A stretch of DNA of 58,313 nt, taken from contig JABAQT010000057.1 of the NCBI GenBank assembly GCA_019187195.1, positions 2,378 to 60,690 of the forward strand, written 5' to 3'. The stretch comes from Bryobacteraceae bacterium. GTDB lineage: Bacteria; Acidobacteriota; Terriglobia; Bryobacterales; Bryobacteraceae. This document shows positions 39,707 through 49,148 of the stretch, in pieces. Both the position numbers and the translations under genes were made by a program. The notes under the pieces were generated by a model. It ran no database searches, was not told the DNA's origin, and saw nothing but the letters and a program-made list of their open reading frames with translations. The first letter of the stretch is position 1, and each line of letters begins with the position of its first letter.

Positions 39707-40219
39707 TCACTCGATCAGCTTGTAGAACAATACACCGGACCGAAGTTCGCCATCAGCGCAGCGCGCGTACCCCGGAATCTCGCCGGCCACCTGATACCCG
39801 GCGCCACGGTAGACAGCCTCCGTTGGATCGCCCTTGCATGTATCAACCATCAGCAGGGATCGCCCCTCCGCAAGGGCGGTCTCTTCCGCGGCGGCCATCA
39901 GCGCCGTCCCCAACCCTTTGCGCCTGGCGGTGCGGAGCACCATCAGCTTCATCACCTCCGCGCGGTGTCTTCCGTCGGCCCACATGCAGAGATCGAGTTG
40001 GACGCTGCCGGACACCTCCCCGCCGTTCAGTGCGGCGAGCAGGATGCGGGAGCCGTCATGCACGGCCAGGCGTACGCTGTCCCAGTAGGCGAGCGCTTCG
40101 ATGGGATCGAGCGGCGGCAGGAAACCAATGGAAACCCCGCTGTCAACCGAGTCCGACAGCAGGGTGCAAAGTCCGTTGATGTTTTCCATGACGCCATCGG
40201 CGGTCAAACGGCGGATCAT
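39707..40219 (-). CDS. GNAT-family N-acetyltransferase
   Basis: A 170-aa acetyltransferase with the acetyl-CoA loop in MVLRTARRKGLGTALMAAAE (R/Q-x2-G-x-G/A) and the strand after it (SLLMVDTCKGDPTEAVYRGA), as in GCN5-type enzymes. N-terminal half: GVSIGFLPPLDPIEALAYW and LAVHDGSRILLAAL. The substrate is not recognisable; close pattern matches act on small molecules or antibiotics. It lies downstream of the Oar-like receptor gene on the same strand, separated by a hairpin, and ends against the OmpA-like gene. Confidence 0.88.
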   Translation of the reverse strand: MIRRLTADGVMENINGLCTLLSDSVDSGVSIGFLPPLDPIEALAYWDSVRLAVHDGSRILLAALNGGEVSGSVQLDLCMWADGRHRAEVMKLMVLRTARRKGLGTALMAAAEETALAEGRSLLMVDTCKGDPTEAVYRGAGYQVAGEIPGYARCADGELRSGVLFYKLIE

Positions 40220-40240
40220 GGCCCGGATCGTATCATTTCC

Positions 40241-40260
40241 CGGGCTGCGCTGACAGCCCG
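40241..40260 (-). terminator. GC-rich hairpin behind the Oar-like receptor gene
   Basis: CGGGCTG and CAGCCCG pair over seven bases around a 6-nt loop, eight bases after the receptor stop codon and before the GNAT gene. On the minus strand no T-run follows, so it may only be a weak terminator or an mRNA 3' end protector. Found by eye. Confidence 0.4.
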
Positions 40261-40267
40261 CTGTTTC

Positions 40268-43200
40268 TCAAAAATTGAAGCGGAGAGACAACTGTATCTG
40301 CCGGTTCGTGCCGAGGCCTATCTGGTTGGCGACGGTGGAATTCAACGTACCCCACAATCCGCCGGCGGTCGCCTCGGAGAACGCCTGTCCTGGCTGGAGC
40401 GTATTGCGAAAGTTCGCCGCCGGGACCACCCCACCAAGGAACCTGCCGCCCGCCGGGAGCGGCTCCCGCAGACGAACGTTGCCCGGGTTGGCGAAATTCG
40501 CGTGGTTGAACAGATTGTAGATCTCCGCACGGAACTCGATGTTCTTACCCTCGGCGACGAAGACGCGCTTACTGACGGTGAGATCCAACTGCGAGAGGTT
40601 CGGACCATGCAACCCGTTGCGTCCGGAGTTCCCAAACGAGCCCGGAGCGGGCAGCGAGAAGGCAGCGGGATTCAGAAATCGGAGGCCCTGCTTGCGGTAA
40701 GGATCGGCTCCCGCGACGACATCGGGCCGCCGCACGTTGCGCGAAGCGCCGCCGCCGGGCGTGTTCACTAAAGGGGTGGTGTAGATAGTTCCATTGGTGT
40801 CCAACACCGGGGAGGAATAGATGACGCCGTCGCGAGTGTCCTGATATACGATGTCCGGCCGGACAATAAGGACATCGATGGGCACTCCCGAACGCAGGTT
40901 CACAAGTCCGCCCACCTGCCACGAACCAGCCAGCAACTGCACGGTCTTGCCGCTGCCTGACCCGTACTTCTTCCCGCGGCCGAAGGGCAGTTCATAAAGC
41001 ACGGCGAAATTCGCGCTTTGGCGAATGTCGAAGTTGTTGTTGCCGCGTTCGAGACTGAAGTCGTACGGGCTTTGCGCGGTGTTTGCTTCATTCGAGCCGG
41101 CGGAGTTGCCGATGTCGTGGCCGTAGGTGTACTGGCCGGAGAGCGAGAAGCCGGTGGAGAAGCGGCGATTGATGGTCATCTGCAGAGAATCGTAGTGGGA
41201 GGCGCCGCCGCTCGTCTTGTAGTCGATCTCGGCAAAGCGGTTGCCGAACTGGCGCTCGACAACAGCCACGCCTGCCGCATCCATCGAGACGCCGGTGATG
41301 AGGTTCGTGATGCTGCGGAGAAACAGGTTGCGGCCCTGGCTGCCGGCATAAGCGGCGGTCAGCACGGCGCCGCCGGGCAAGGTCTGCTGTACGCTGGCGG
41401 TGTACTGGAGGATCCTCTCGGGAATCGCATATCCCGGCGCATATGCTCGCGGCTGGTAGCCGAGATTCGGGTCGTTGACGTTGTAACCGGCATAGATGGC
41501 GCTGATATTCAATGGGTAGATGTTTAGCGGATGGTTGCCGGAAATGGTGCGTCCGATGCGGTCATTGGCTTCCGGCTGGAGTTGGTCTTCGGTCTGGCCC
41601 GGCCCGTGGAAATAGCCTGCGCCGATCCGGAAGACGGTGCGGTTTCCAAACCGGCCGGGCGACCAGCTCAATCCGAGGCGTGGTCCGAAATTCTTCCTCG
41701 AGCTGTGATACCAGGCCTGGTCATACTTGGGGACGATGCCGCCCGTGAGCATGTTGAAGTACACGTTCTTGTTGCGCGTTTCACGAAGCGGCTGATAGTA
41801 CTCGTAGCGGAGACCATAGCTGAGCGTTATGTTGGACCGGATCTTCCACTCATCCTGCGCGTAGAGGATGTAGTAGTTCTGCCGCAGGTGCGCGACTCCG
41901 GAAAGCCCGGTGAAAGGACTTGGGGCGCTGAGGTCGCCATTGAAGACAATGGACGCCGGCCGGTTGTTCAGGAACGAATCAATATTGGTGAAGCTGTAGG
42001 TGGTTCCGCCCAACTGATCGTTATACAACTGGATGCGCCGCACTTCGCCGCCCAATTTGAAGTTGTGCGAGCCGCGGAATACCGAAAGGTTGTCGATGAA
42101 GGAGATGGAATCGTTGGTGTAGGGGGCTCCGCGGCCATTGAAGGCGCTGGAGAGACGAATCAGGCCCGTTGGCTGGGCGAGGGCGGCATTTCCCACCTGT
42201 CCGGCGATGCCGCCGAGTGCGACGCTGCCGGTAAGGTTCAGGGTGACGCCGTTGATATTCGCATCCGGGCTGGGCCCGGGAACACCGGCTACGCGAGTCT
42301 TCGAGCCGTTGAAGCCGATCTTCGTTTCATTGAGGACCGCGGCGCTCCAGACCTGGTTCAGACTGAGCACCGCGTTCTGGGGAACAGCGGTTGTCCGGTA
42401 CTGGCTGAGCGTGGAGTTCTGCGTCTGCGCCGCGCGGCCCTGGTCGCGGAAATAGCGGGCATAAAGGCGGAAGCGATCATTCACGTTGTAGTCGAAGCGG
42501 ACGCTGCCGGAGTCCTCGCCGACAGATCCCGGGCCACTAACGGTGACAAGATCGAGGTTCGGGTCGCTGGTGGGAAACTGCCCCGTGGGAAACGCCGCCA
42601 GCAGGGGGCGGATGGACGGAGCGGCTTTTGCACGGGCGGCCGCGCTGAGCGTCGATTCCACGAACGGCGTCGCCGTACGCTGCCTGAGCGCTTCATAGCC
42701 GGCGAAGAAGAACGCCCTGTCCTTTGCGATGGGGCCGCCGATGGACCCTCCAAACTGGTTCAGCCGCAGCTTCGACTTTTTCGCCGCGTCGAAGAAATTG
42801 CGGGCGTCCATTGCGTCGTTGCGCACGTATTCAAATAGGGAGCCATGGAACTGGCCCGATCCTGACTTGGTCACGAAGCTGATCTGGCCGCCGGTCCCCG
42901 TTCCATACTCGGCCGGGTAGTTGCTGCTGTCGATACGAAACTCCTGCACATTCTCGAGGCTCTGCTGCAGGCGGAAAAGCGAGGTTGATTCGCCGTTCAG
43001 ACTTCCCGGCGAAGCGTCGACTATGGATGTCCCCTCGACGCCGTCGAAGCGGATCACATTCTCCTGGTTCGAGCGGCCGCTGAAACGGATGTTGTCAAAA
43101 GTGCCGGAACCGCTGTTCACGGCTCCGGGCGCCATCAGGTAGAGCTGAGAAACCTGGCGGCCGTTCAGCGGCAGTTGCGACACTTCGCGCTCGCTGACGT

Positions 43201-43606
43201 TGGCCCCGATACGCGCGCTGCTGGTATCCAATTGCGCTAACTCGCCGCTCGAGACGGTCACTTCCGTGGCTATGCCCGCGGGTTGCAGGACGGCGTCCAC
43301 CGTGCGCTCCTGAGCGGCCTGCAGGGTTATTCCCGTGAACTGTGAATCCGCAAATCCCTCCAAGGACATCGTTACGGTGTAAGTGGCGGGCGGAAGCTGG
43401 TTGATGGCGTAGTGGCCGTTCGCCTGGCTGTCCACGCTCTGTTCAAACCCCGTGCGCTCGTTGCGAACGGAGACCTTCACGCCGGGGATCACGGCGCCCG
43501 TTCCATCCGATACAGTACCGGAGATTCTCCCGGCGCTGGTTTGGCCGAGGAATCCGGCCGCCATCAGGATCGGGCAGACAAGTATCTTTGCAAACCTGGT
43601 AGTCAT
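40268..43606 (-). CDS. Oar-like TonB-dependent receptor with carboxypeptidase-regulatory domain
   Basis: An outer-membrane protein of about 1112 aa of the kind abundant in Acidobacteria. Signal peptide (FAKILVCPILMAAGFLGQTS), then a carboxypeptidase-regulatory-like domain (GRISGTVSDGTGAVIPGVKV, GHYAINQLPPATYTVTMSLE), then a plug-like region (LAQLDTSSARIGANVSEREV, SQLPLNGRQVSQLYLMAPG) and a long barrel of beta strands ending in the outer-membrane signature IQLSLRFNF. Members take up large substrates such as polysaccharide fragments with TonB energy. I chose ATG 43606; ATG 43630 is in frame. No SusD-like partner lies beside it. Downstream hairpin at 40241. Confidence 0.9.
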   Translation of the reverse strand: MTTRFAKILVCPILMAAGFLGQTSAGRISGTVSDGTGAVIPGVKVSVRNERTGFEQSVDSQANGHYAINQLPPATYTVTMSLEGFADSQFTGITLQAAQERTVDAVLQPAGIATEVTVSSGELAQLDTSSARIGANVSEREVSQLPLNGRQVSQLYLMAPGAVNSGSGTFDNIRFSGRSNQENVIRFDGVEGTSIVDASPGSLNGESTSLFRLQQSLENVQEFRIDSSNYPAEYGTGTGGQISFVTKSGSGQFHGSLFEYVRNDAMDARNFFDAAKKSKLRLNQFGGSIGGPIAKDRAFFFAGYEALRQRTATPFVESTLSAAARAKAAPSIRPLLAAFPTGQFPTSDPNLDLVTVSGPGSVGEDSGSVRFDYNVNDRFRLYARYFRDQGRAAQTQNSTLSQYRTTAVPQNAVLSLNQVWSAAVLNETKIGFNGSKTRVAGVPGPSPDANINGVTLNLTGSVALGGIAGQVGNAALAQPTGLIRLSSAFNGRGAPYTNDSISFIDNLSVFRGSHNFKLGGEVRRIQLYNDQLGGTTYSFTNIDSFLNNRPASIVFNGDLSAPSPFTGLSGVAHLRQNYYILYAQDEWKIRSNITLSYGLRYEYYQPLRETRNKNVYFNMLTGGIVPKYDQAWYHSSRKNFGPRLGLSWSPGRFGNRTVFRIGAGYFHGPGQTEDQLQPEANDRIGRTISGNHPLNIYPLNISAIYAGYNVNDPNLGYQPRAYAPGYAIPERILQYTASVQQTLPGGAVLTAAYAGSQGRNLFLRSITNLITGVSMDAAGVAVVERQFGNRFAEIDYKTSGGASHYDSLQMTINRRFSTGFSLSGQYTYGHDIGNSAGSNEANTAQSPYDFSLERGNNNFDIRQSANFAVLYELPFGRGKKYGSGSGKTVQLLAGSWQVGGLVNLRSGVPIDVLIVRPDIVYQDTRDGVIYSSPVLDTNGTIYTTPLVNTPGGGASRNVRRPDVVAGADPYRKQGLRFLNPAAFSLPAPGSFGNSGRNGLHGPNLSQLDLTVSKRVFVAEGKNIEFRAEIYNLFNHANFANPGNVRLREPLPAGGRFLGGVVPAANFRNTLQPGQAFSEATAGGLWGTLNSTVANQIGLGTNRQIQLSLRFNF

Positions 43607-43757
43607 CAATCGCCAGTGTAGGAGGGGCATGTTTCGGTCCGGTAACAAGCCGGTTACTGGCGCGCGAATTCGCACCGCGGCGGATGTTTCCGGCACGAGC
43701 GGCCTGAACATTCATCGAACATTCACACGCCTGTTATGGATCAGCAACAGGATTGCA

Positions 43758-45389
43758 CTACCCGGTAAGCGCCCCGGCGAGGTCCCCTTCGTGGAACCAC
43801 AGCCGGCCTTTCACCCGTACGGTCTCTCCGGGTGAGCAGTCGGGGAGCACGGGGTCGGAATGGAAACAAGGACAGTTCCGGTTTCCCCAGACCTTCCCGC
43901 AGCGTTCCCACTCGGTCAGAATCCAACGGCGCCCGTCATCCGAGCGCACGGCGGCCAGCGGTTGGCGGAACGTCTTATTGGCGTTGGTTTGGGCACGGAA
44001 CCCGGGCGCGCCCTTCGTCATCACGCAGTTTTGCACTCGCAGGCCGGTGAGCCGTTCCGGCGTTCCGTTGTTCAGCCATAGTTCCATCCGGACCTCTCCT
44101 GCCTCCACGCGAAGACTGGCTCCGAAGGCGATCTTGCCCGGCAGAACCCATTCGGAAGCGAGCGAGCCATCCGCGTTTCGCCGCCAGTCCCGGTTCTCGA
44201 TGACTATGTTCTGAGCATTCCAGATTGTGGGGATGTGCGTGTGAGCGAGAAAGGTGAGTCCGAGGTTGCTGAAGATCGCCTCGGGAACATCCACCACGAC
44301 ATAGCCCGCGTCTGGCCAGGGAAGAAAGACGGTGGCTTTCGTGCCGCGCATGGGGTCGATGGCTCCCTCGAGAAAGCCGATGCGCGGGTGGCGTCCGCCG
44401 GGATAGGGCAGGATGCGCAGTCCAGCGGCGGCCGTCTTCAGCGGTTGTACTTCATGGCCAACCACAAGAGCCATCTCCTCCGGGGAATATCCGTGTTGGG
44501 ACATGTTGTTGATCCAGTACACTTCGTCCTTGCGGCTCGCTTCCATCTCGACCGGCAGGAGGAGCTTCCCGTTTTTCGGTTCCTTGTACCGAATGTGGAG
44601 CATCGGATCCGGCGGCGGGTGGCTGAAATCGAAGTAGGGAGCGATGTCTCCCAGCGCCAGCACCTGGAAGTTCTCCTTCTTCAGGTGCTCCATGTAGCGC
44701 CGGAAGGCTTCCGGGGGAGTGTGGACCCAAGGATGAGCAATGTCCGGCACTCCGTGAAACTGCAGCACCACGATTTGTCCGCCGCGCGCGCGGCTCACCA
44801 CGTTGCGGAAATGATCGAAGGTCCAATTGGGGTAGGCATCGCCGGTGGTGGGAATGAGCAGCGGATGGTGCTTCGTGACATCGAGAGTGGGCCCGGCGGC
44901 AACCCTGCCATATTCCACCTCGGGAGAGAGCCCCCGGCGCGCGAGGCGGATGCCGGCGTTGCGAAGGACGGCGATGGATTCCGGGCCGAACGTGTTGCCC
45001 GTGTGCGCAAACAGAGCTGGTTTGGGTACGTTCACCTTGCGCAGTTCGGCTTCGACAAGCGCCAGTTCGCCCGCCAACCGCGCCGCGTTGCGGGGAACCG
45101 AGAAATCCGCGTGCGTCCAGGTGTGGTTGCCGATTTCAAAGCCCATCCGGTGGATCTCCGCGATGTCGCTCCACGTCATGAAATGATCGCGGTCTTCCAT
45201 CCAGCGGTGGGAGACAAAGAAGGTGGCGCGAAAGCCGAGTTCCTTCAAGAGAGGGGCGACGAAGGCGCGATGCGACTTGACGGCGTCATCGAGCGTAAGA
45301 ACCACCAGTTTGTCCGGAACCTTGGCGGCCGCGCGCGCCGCCGGCAGCATGGCAAGCAGATCTCTTCGGCGAAGCATGGCGTCCATCAT
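43758..45389 (-). CDS. Polysaccharide deacetylase (NodB) with unknown C-terminal region
   Basis: An exported CE4-type deacetylase of about 543 aa. The N-terminus MLRRRDLLAMLPAARAAAKV looks like a twin-arginine-type signal. NodB motifs: VVLTLDDAVKSH (catalytic base and metal Asp), GFEIGNHTWTHADFS (HxxxH metal site), FAHTGNTFGPE and IVVLQFHGVPD. Such enzymes remove N- or O-acetyl groups from polysaccharides. From about residue 275 a Trp/Gly-rich region of some 270 aa follows (YWINNMSQHGYSPEEMALVV, LAHTHIPTIWNAQNIVIENR) that I cannot name. The frame is open further upstream but collides with the divergent start at 45499; ATG at 45389, 45386 or 45377 is likely. Lies divergent from the pentapeptide gene. 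Confidence 0.85.
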   Translation of the reverse strand: MMDAMLRRRDLLAMLPAARAAAKVPDKLVVLTLDDAVKSHRAFVAPLLKELGFRATFFVSHRWMEDRDHFMTWSDIAEIHRMGFEIGNHTWTHADFSVPRNAARLAGELALVEAELRKVNVPKPALFAHTGNTFGPESIAVLRNAGIRLARRGLSPEVEYGRVAAGPTLDVTKHHPLLIPTTGDAYPNWTFDHFRNVVSRARGGQIVVLQFHGVPDIAHPWVHTPPEAFRRYMEHLKKENFQVLALGDIAPYFDFSHPPPDPMLHIRYKEPKNGKLLLPVEMEASRKDEVYWINNMSQHGYSPEEMALVVGHEVQPLKTAAAGLRILPYPGGRHPRIGFLEGAIDPMRGTKATVFLPWPDAGYVVVDVPEAIFSNLGLTFLAHTHIPTIWNAQNIVIENRDWRRNADGSLASEWVLPGKIAFGASLRVEAGEVRMELWLNNGTPERLTGLRVQNCVMTKGAPGFRAQTNANKTFRQPLAAVRSDDGRRWILTEWERCGKVWGNRNCPCFHSDPVLPDCSPGETVRVKGRLWFHEGDLAGALTG

Positions 45390-45498
45390 AAGGGATTGTT
45401 TCGCTCCGTGTTCCGGATCGTTGCCCGGATCGTGTAGCGCCCTTGTTCCCAGTGCGTTATCATTGCCTCGAAATACCGGAGAAAGGAATTGAAAAAAC

Positions 45499-46473
45499 AT
45501 GGCGAACGCCGCTCACATGACCCTGCTTAAAGCAGGCATCGATAAATGGAATTTTCAGCGGATTCAAAAGCCCGCCACAATCCCGGATTTCAGCGGCGCG
45601 GACTTGAGTAAGCAGAAACTGGACGGAGCGAACCTCACGAAATCCAATCTGAGCGCGGCGAACCTGACGGGCGCTACTCTCGTGAAGACCCAACTCGAGG
45701 GCGCGAATCTGACCAAGGCGACGCTGGAATCCGCTGTTCTGCGCGCCGCCGATCTGCGCAACGCGAACCTTTCCGGCAGCCAGTTGCGCAAGAGCGTCTT
45801 CGAGCAGGCCATTCTGAGCAAAGCGGATTTGACCAACACGAACTTTTTCACCGCCAACCTCACGAAGGCCGATCTGCGCGGCGCCAGCATGAAGAATGCG
45901 CTGCTCGAAGGCGCCAACCTCGCCGGCTCCGATCCGAGGGGAGCCGATCTGAATGGAGCCAACCTCAAGGGCGCCAACCTCAGCGGCGCGAATCTACAGA
46001 AAGCCGATCTGCGCGGATCTTCGATGGTGAGCGCGATCATTGAATCCACCAACGCGCGCGGAGCCGACTTCAGCGGCGTGGACTTGACGGGCGCGAATCT
46101 GAGCAAGGCCACGGGCGAGACAACGAATTTTTCGGGCTGCAATCTTACCAACGCCAATCTTTCGGGCGCGGATCTGCGGCAGGCGAACCTGAGCGGCGCA
46201 ATCCTCTCCGGAGCCGATCTCACGGGCGCGAACCTCGATAGCGCGAGCTTAACGGGCGCGATTCTCAAAGGGGCCAATCTTTCCAAAGCGGATCTGCGCG
46301 CCGCCAACCTGTCGGGAGCCGATCTCAGCGATGCCAATGCCGAGAAGGTAAACTTCAGCGGAGCGGATATCAGCGGCGCGAATCTGCTCACGATAAAGAA
46401 CCTGGTCTCCGAACAGATTGTGCGCGTGAAGAAGGACGACGCCACGCAACTGCCCATCGAGTTCACGTTCTGA
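45499..46473 (+). CDS. Pentapeptide-repeat protein
   Basis: A 324-aa protein almost entirely of A-D/N-L-x-x repeats from about residue 33 to 295 (e.g. ADLSKQKLDGANLTKSNLSA, ANLKGANLSGANLQKADLRG, ADLTGANLDSASLTGAILKG), which should form a quadrilateral beta-helix. No signal peptide or membrane helix, so the helix is probably cytoplasmic. Some members of this class mimic DNA and protect gyrase; many have unknown roles. AAAGGA lies ten bases before the ATG. Two bases after its stop begins the deformylase gene, so they form a unit. Short C-terminal tail VRVKKDDATQLPIEFTF. Confidence 0.88.
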   Translation: MANAAHMTLLKAGIDKWNFQRIQKPATIPDFSGADLSKQKLDGANLTKSNLSAANLTGATLVKTQLEGANLTKATLESAVLRAADLRNANLSGSQLRKSVFEQAILSKADLTNTNFFTANLTKADLRGASMKNALLEGANLAGSDPRGADLNGANLKGANLSGANLQKADLRGSSMVSAIIESTNARGADFSGVDLTGANLSKATGETTNFSGCNLTNANLSGADLRQANLSGAILSGADLTGANLDSASLTGAILKGANLSKADLRAANLSGADLSDANAEKVNFSGADISGANLLTIKNLVSEQIVRVKKDDATQLPIEFTF

Positions 46474-46475
46474 CC

Positions 46476-46982
46476 GTGGCCGCGCGACGCATCCTGCAAC
46501 TCGGAGATCCGCTGTTGCGCCTCCGCTCCGCTCCGGCGCGCATCGAGGAGGTCGGCGGCGTCCTGGCCGACCTGCGGGACACCCTGCATGAATTCCGCCG
46601 TACGCACGGTTTCGGCCGCGGCATCAGCGCGGTGCAGATCGGCGAATTGACGCGCGTCATCTATATCGAGATGGATGGAGCCGCCTATTCCCTTGTGAAC
46701 CCGGAGATTGTTGCCCTCAGCGCGAAGACATTCGAGCTTTGGGACGACTGCTTCTCGTTTCCGGACCTCATGGTCCGCGTACGCCGTTCCGTCGAGGTCC
46801 GGTTGCGCTACGCCGGCGAACACGGCGAGCCGCATGAGTTGACGGCAAACGGAGCGCTGTCGGAATTGCTGCAGCATGAAATGGATCATCTCGATGGGAT
46901 CCTGGCGATCGACCGCGCGGTGGACCGGAACAGCCTGTGCACGCGGGAGGAATGGAAACGGCGCTACGCGGGCGGGCTCTGA
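46476..46982 (+). CDS. Divergent peptide deformylase
   Basis: A 168-aa peptide deformylase, which removes the formyl group from nascent chains. The three motifs are recognisable but altered: motif 1 GRGISAVQIG (usual GxGxAAxQ), motif 2 WDDCFSFPD (usual EGCLS; metal Cys kept, EG replaced by DD) and motif 3 QHEMDHLDGIL (HExDH intact). Metal ligands and catalytic Glu are therefore present. Start at GTG 46476, three bases after the pentapeptide stop. It is not in the usual def-fmt context, so it is probably a second deformylase, or one with another substrate such as other formyl groups. Confidence 0.8.
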   Translation: MAARRILQLGDPLLRLRSAPARIEEVGGVLADLRDTLHEFRRTHGFGRGISAVQIGELTRVIYIEMDGAAYSLVNPEIVALSAKTFELWDDCFSFPDLMVRVRRSVEVRLRYAGEHGEPHELTANGALSELLQHEMDHLDGILAIDRAVDRNSLCTREEWKRRYAGGL

Positions 46983-46991
46983 GTTGCTCCG

Positions 46992-47765
46992 CTATTGCCG
47001 GGCAAACAGTTCGAAAATGGCTTCGCCCCACCCTTTCGATCCGCGTTCCTGAGTGACGGAGCCTCGCGGAACGGCCGCCTTCAGTTCGTCCGTCGAGTCT
47101 GAGCGGACAAGGACCGGAACGTCGACGGCATTGAGGAAAGGCGCGTCATTGAGACTGTCTCCGAGGCCGATCGTTACAACGCCGGGGGAAGTCTGGCGGA
47201 ATCGCTCCACAAGCCTTCGCACGGCCGCCGCCTTGTCGTGCTTTCCCGTAATGTGATGGAATCGCCCTCCGCGGGTGTGGCGCTTCCCCCTGGCGGCAAT
47301 GGCCGCGAGCAAAGCATCCAGCTTGTCTTCGTCATGCGCCAGAAACGGCTCGTCGAACTCGCGCCGTTTGGCCAGGAGCGCCAGGGCTGGCGCCATGCCG
47401 CATTCCCGCGCCACCTCGTCCACGGTCATCCGGGCAAAGCCGGTGACGCGGCAGGCGCTCTCGGCGGAAGCCTCTTCGAGCGCCTGCACCAGTTCCGCAT
47501 AGGGGTCTCCGAAAACGTCCGCCTCGGGCGAGCACGGAAAATAGTCCGGCGGATAGTACACGGCGCCGCCGTTTTCGGAGATGAACGGATGGCGGTTGTC
47601 CATGAGTTCCCGCCACATCAGGATTTCCGCTCGCGTCTTGCTGCTGGTGAAGATCACAGGCGCGCGCAAGCGGCGGAGCAGATCGAGAGCCGGCTGGGCG
47701 CCGGCGAAGGAGTAGGTATCATGATCGAGCAGCGTGCCGTCGAGATCCGTAATGACAAGCCGCAT
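46992..47765 (-). CDS. HAD-IIB phosphatase, mannosyl-3-phosphoglycerate phosphatase-like
   Basis: A 257-aa HAD phosphatase of the Cof/MpgP (YedP) subfamily. Motif I VITDLDGTLLDHDTYSFAGA near the N-terminus, motif II TSSKTRAEI (the SSKT pattern favours MpgP), PFISENGGAVYYP (cap-side block), and motif III/IV GLGDSLNDAPFLNAVDVPVL with the acidic pair. MpgP removes phosphate from mannosyl-3-phosphoglycerate to give the compatible solute mannosylglycerate. No mannosyl-3-phosphoglycerate synthase gene lies nearby, so the substrate remains open. ATG 47765 fits the family start; only 21 bp separate it from the divergent kinase gene. Confidence 0.85.
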   Translation of the reverse strand: MRLVITDLDGTLLDHDTYSFAGAQPALDLLRRLRAPVIFTSSKTRAEILMWRELMDNRHPFISENGGAVYYPPDYFPCSPEADVFGDPYAELVQALEEASAESACRVTGFARMTVDEVARECGMAPALALLAKRREFDEPFLAHDEDKLDALLAAIAARGKRHTRGGRFHHITGKHDKAAAVRRLVERFRQTSPGVVTIGLGDSLNDAPFLNAVDVPVLVRSDSTDELKAAVPRGSVTQERGSKGWGEAIFELFARQ

Positions 47766-47786
47766 ACAATTTTCATAGTGGGACAC

Positions 47787-49148
47787 ATGCCGCCTTCGAG
47801 TCCAGCTACGCGCGCCGGATGGCCGCTACTTGCTCTCGCCTTCGGCGCGCTGCTCACCCTGCTGGTGATAGCCGCCTGGATGATCGAGCGGAAGTCCAAC
47901 GCCATTTACGAGGAGATGCGGCGCATCCAGAGCGAGCATCAGCGCCGGGAAGCGCCGTTGCGCAGGCTGCGTTCCGACACTTCCACGCTCGCCATTCTGA
48001 TCCGCGATTATCTCCTCGACCCCACTTATTATTCCGCCGGCCAGCAGCGCGCTCAACTGCTCGAGGTTCACGCCTCGATGCGCGCCAGCCTGAATCTGGT
48101 GGAGAAGGATCTGGGACCGGAAGATAACCGGACCATTCTGTTGCTGCGGCGCGAAGTGGAAGACTACGGTGAGTCCGTTCAGCAGGTGCTGCAGTGGACC
48201 CCGGCGGAGAGGTTGCGCTACGGAACTACTTTTCTGCGCCGCCGCGTCATTCCATTTCGCGAAACCATTCTCTCCATTGCACGGCAGATCGAGGAACTCA
48301 ATACTTCCAACCTTCGCCTGCAGCAGGAAGCCATCCGTGGGACGCAGCGGGAGTTTGAAAGCTTCCTGCGTCTGATGTTCGGGTTGACCATGTTCAGCGG
48401 CGTTCTGATTGCCGGAGCCAGCATCACGCGCATGGCGAAACTTGAGAAGCGCGCCGAGTTGTTGCGGCGTCAGACCGAACTGCACCGCGAAGAACTGCGC
48501 AACCTTTCCCAGCAACTGGTGAAGGCGCAGGAGGAGGAACGCCGCGCGATCTCGCGCGAACTGCACGACCAGATCGGACAGATGCTTACCGCCATCCAGA
48601 TGGAGTTCGGGAACCTGGGCGCGCTGCGCGGCGAGGCGAATCATGAATTCGAGGAGCATCTGGCGGACGGCAAAGCCCTGGCCGAGCGCACGCTGCGGGC
48701 GGTCCGCGACATGGCCATGGGCCTGCGCCCCTCGATGCTCGATGACCTCGGCCTCGCTCCCGCGCTCGACTGGCAGGCCCGCGAGTTCACCCGCCACAGC
48801 GGAATCCCCGTGGATCTCGAAATGGAAGGGGAACTCAACAACCTGCCTGACCGTGTCCGCACCTGCATCTACCGAGTGGTGCAGGAGGCCCTCACCAACT
48901 GCGCCCGCCACGCCAACCCGTCCAATGTGCGGGTGACCGTCCACCGCCAGCAGGAGTTCATCTCCCTCATCGTCCAGGACGATGGAGCCGGACTTCCCGA
49001 GGATGGAGGCCATCGCCGCGGAGTGGGGCTTATCGGGATGGAAGAGCGGGTGAGAGAATTAGGAGGGGAGGTTCAGATCATTTCGCAGCCTAACCGGGGC
49101 ACCCTGGTGCGGGCGAATATTCCGTCTTCCTCCGAGGCTTCCGCATGA
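47787..49148 (+). CDS. NarL-type sensor histidine kinase
   Basis: A 453-aa membrane sensor. Two helices (residues about 11-33, WPLLALAFGALLTLLVIAAW, and about 198-218, FLRLMFGLTMFSGVLIAGAS) frame a periplasmic helical domain of about 165 residues without known ligand motif. A coiled coil follows, then a HisKA_3 domain with phosphoacceptor His in AISRELHDQIGQMLTAIQME, and an ATPase domain with VVQEALTNCARHANPSNVRV (N box), VQDDGAGLPEDG (G1) and GVGLIGMEERV (G2). ATG 47787 was chosen; GTG 47778 is in frame. Coupled by ATGA overlap to its response regulator. Confidence 0.92.
   Translation: MPPSSPATRAGWPLLALAFGALLTLLVIAAWMIERKSNAIYEEMRRIQSEHQRREAPLRRLRSDTSTLAILIRDYLLDPTYYSAGQQRAQLLEVHASMRASLNLVEKDLGPEDNRTILLLRREVEDYGESVQQVLQWTPAERLRYGTTFLRRRVIPFRETILSIARQIEELNTSNLRLQQEAIRGTQREFESFLRLMFGLTMFSGVLIAGASITRMAKLEKRAELLRRQTELHREELRNLSQQLVKAQEEERRAISRELHDQIGQMLTAIQMEFGNLGALRGEANHEFEEHLADGKALAERTLRAVRDMAMGLRPSMLDDLGLAPALDWQAREFTRHSGIPVDLEMEGELNNLPDRVRTCIYRVVQEALTNCARHANPSNVRVTVHRQQEFISLIVQDDGAGLPEDGGHRRGVGLIGMEERVRELGGEVQIISQPNRGTLVRANIPSSSEASA

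Noticed and set aside
45564..46889. 441-codon minus-strand frame opposite the pentapeptide gene
   Set aside because: The regular repeat A-D/N-L-x-x on the plus strand creates a periodic open frame on the other strand; the Arg/Ala/Pro-rich product is its mirror image.
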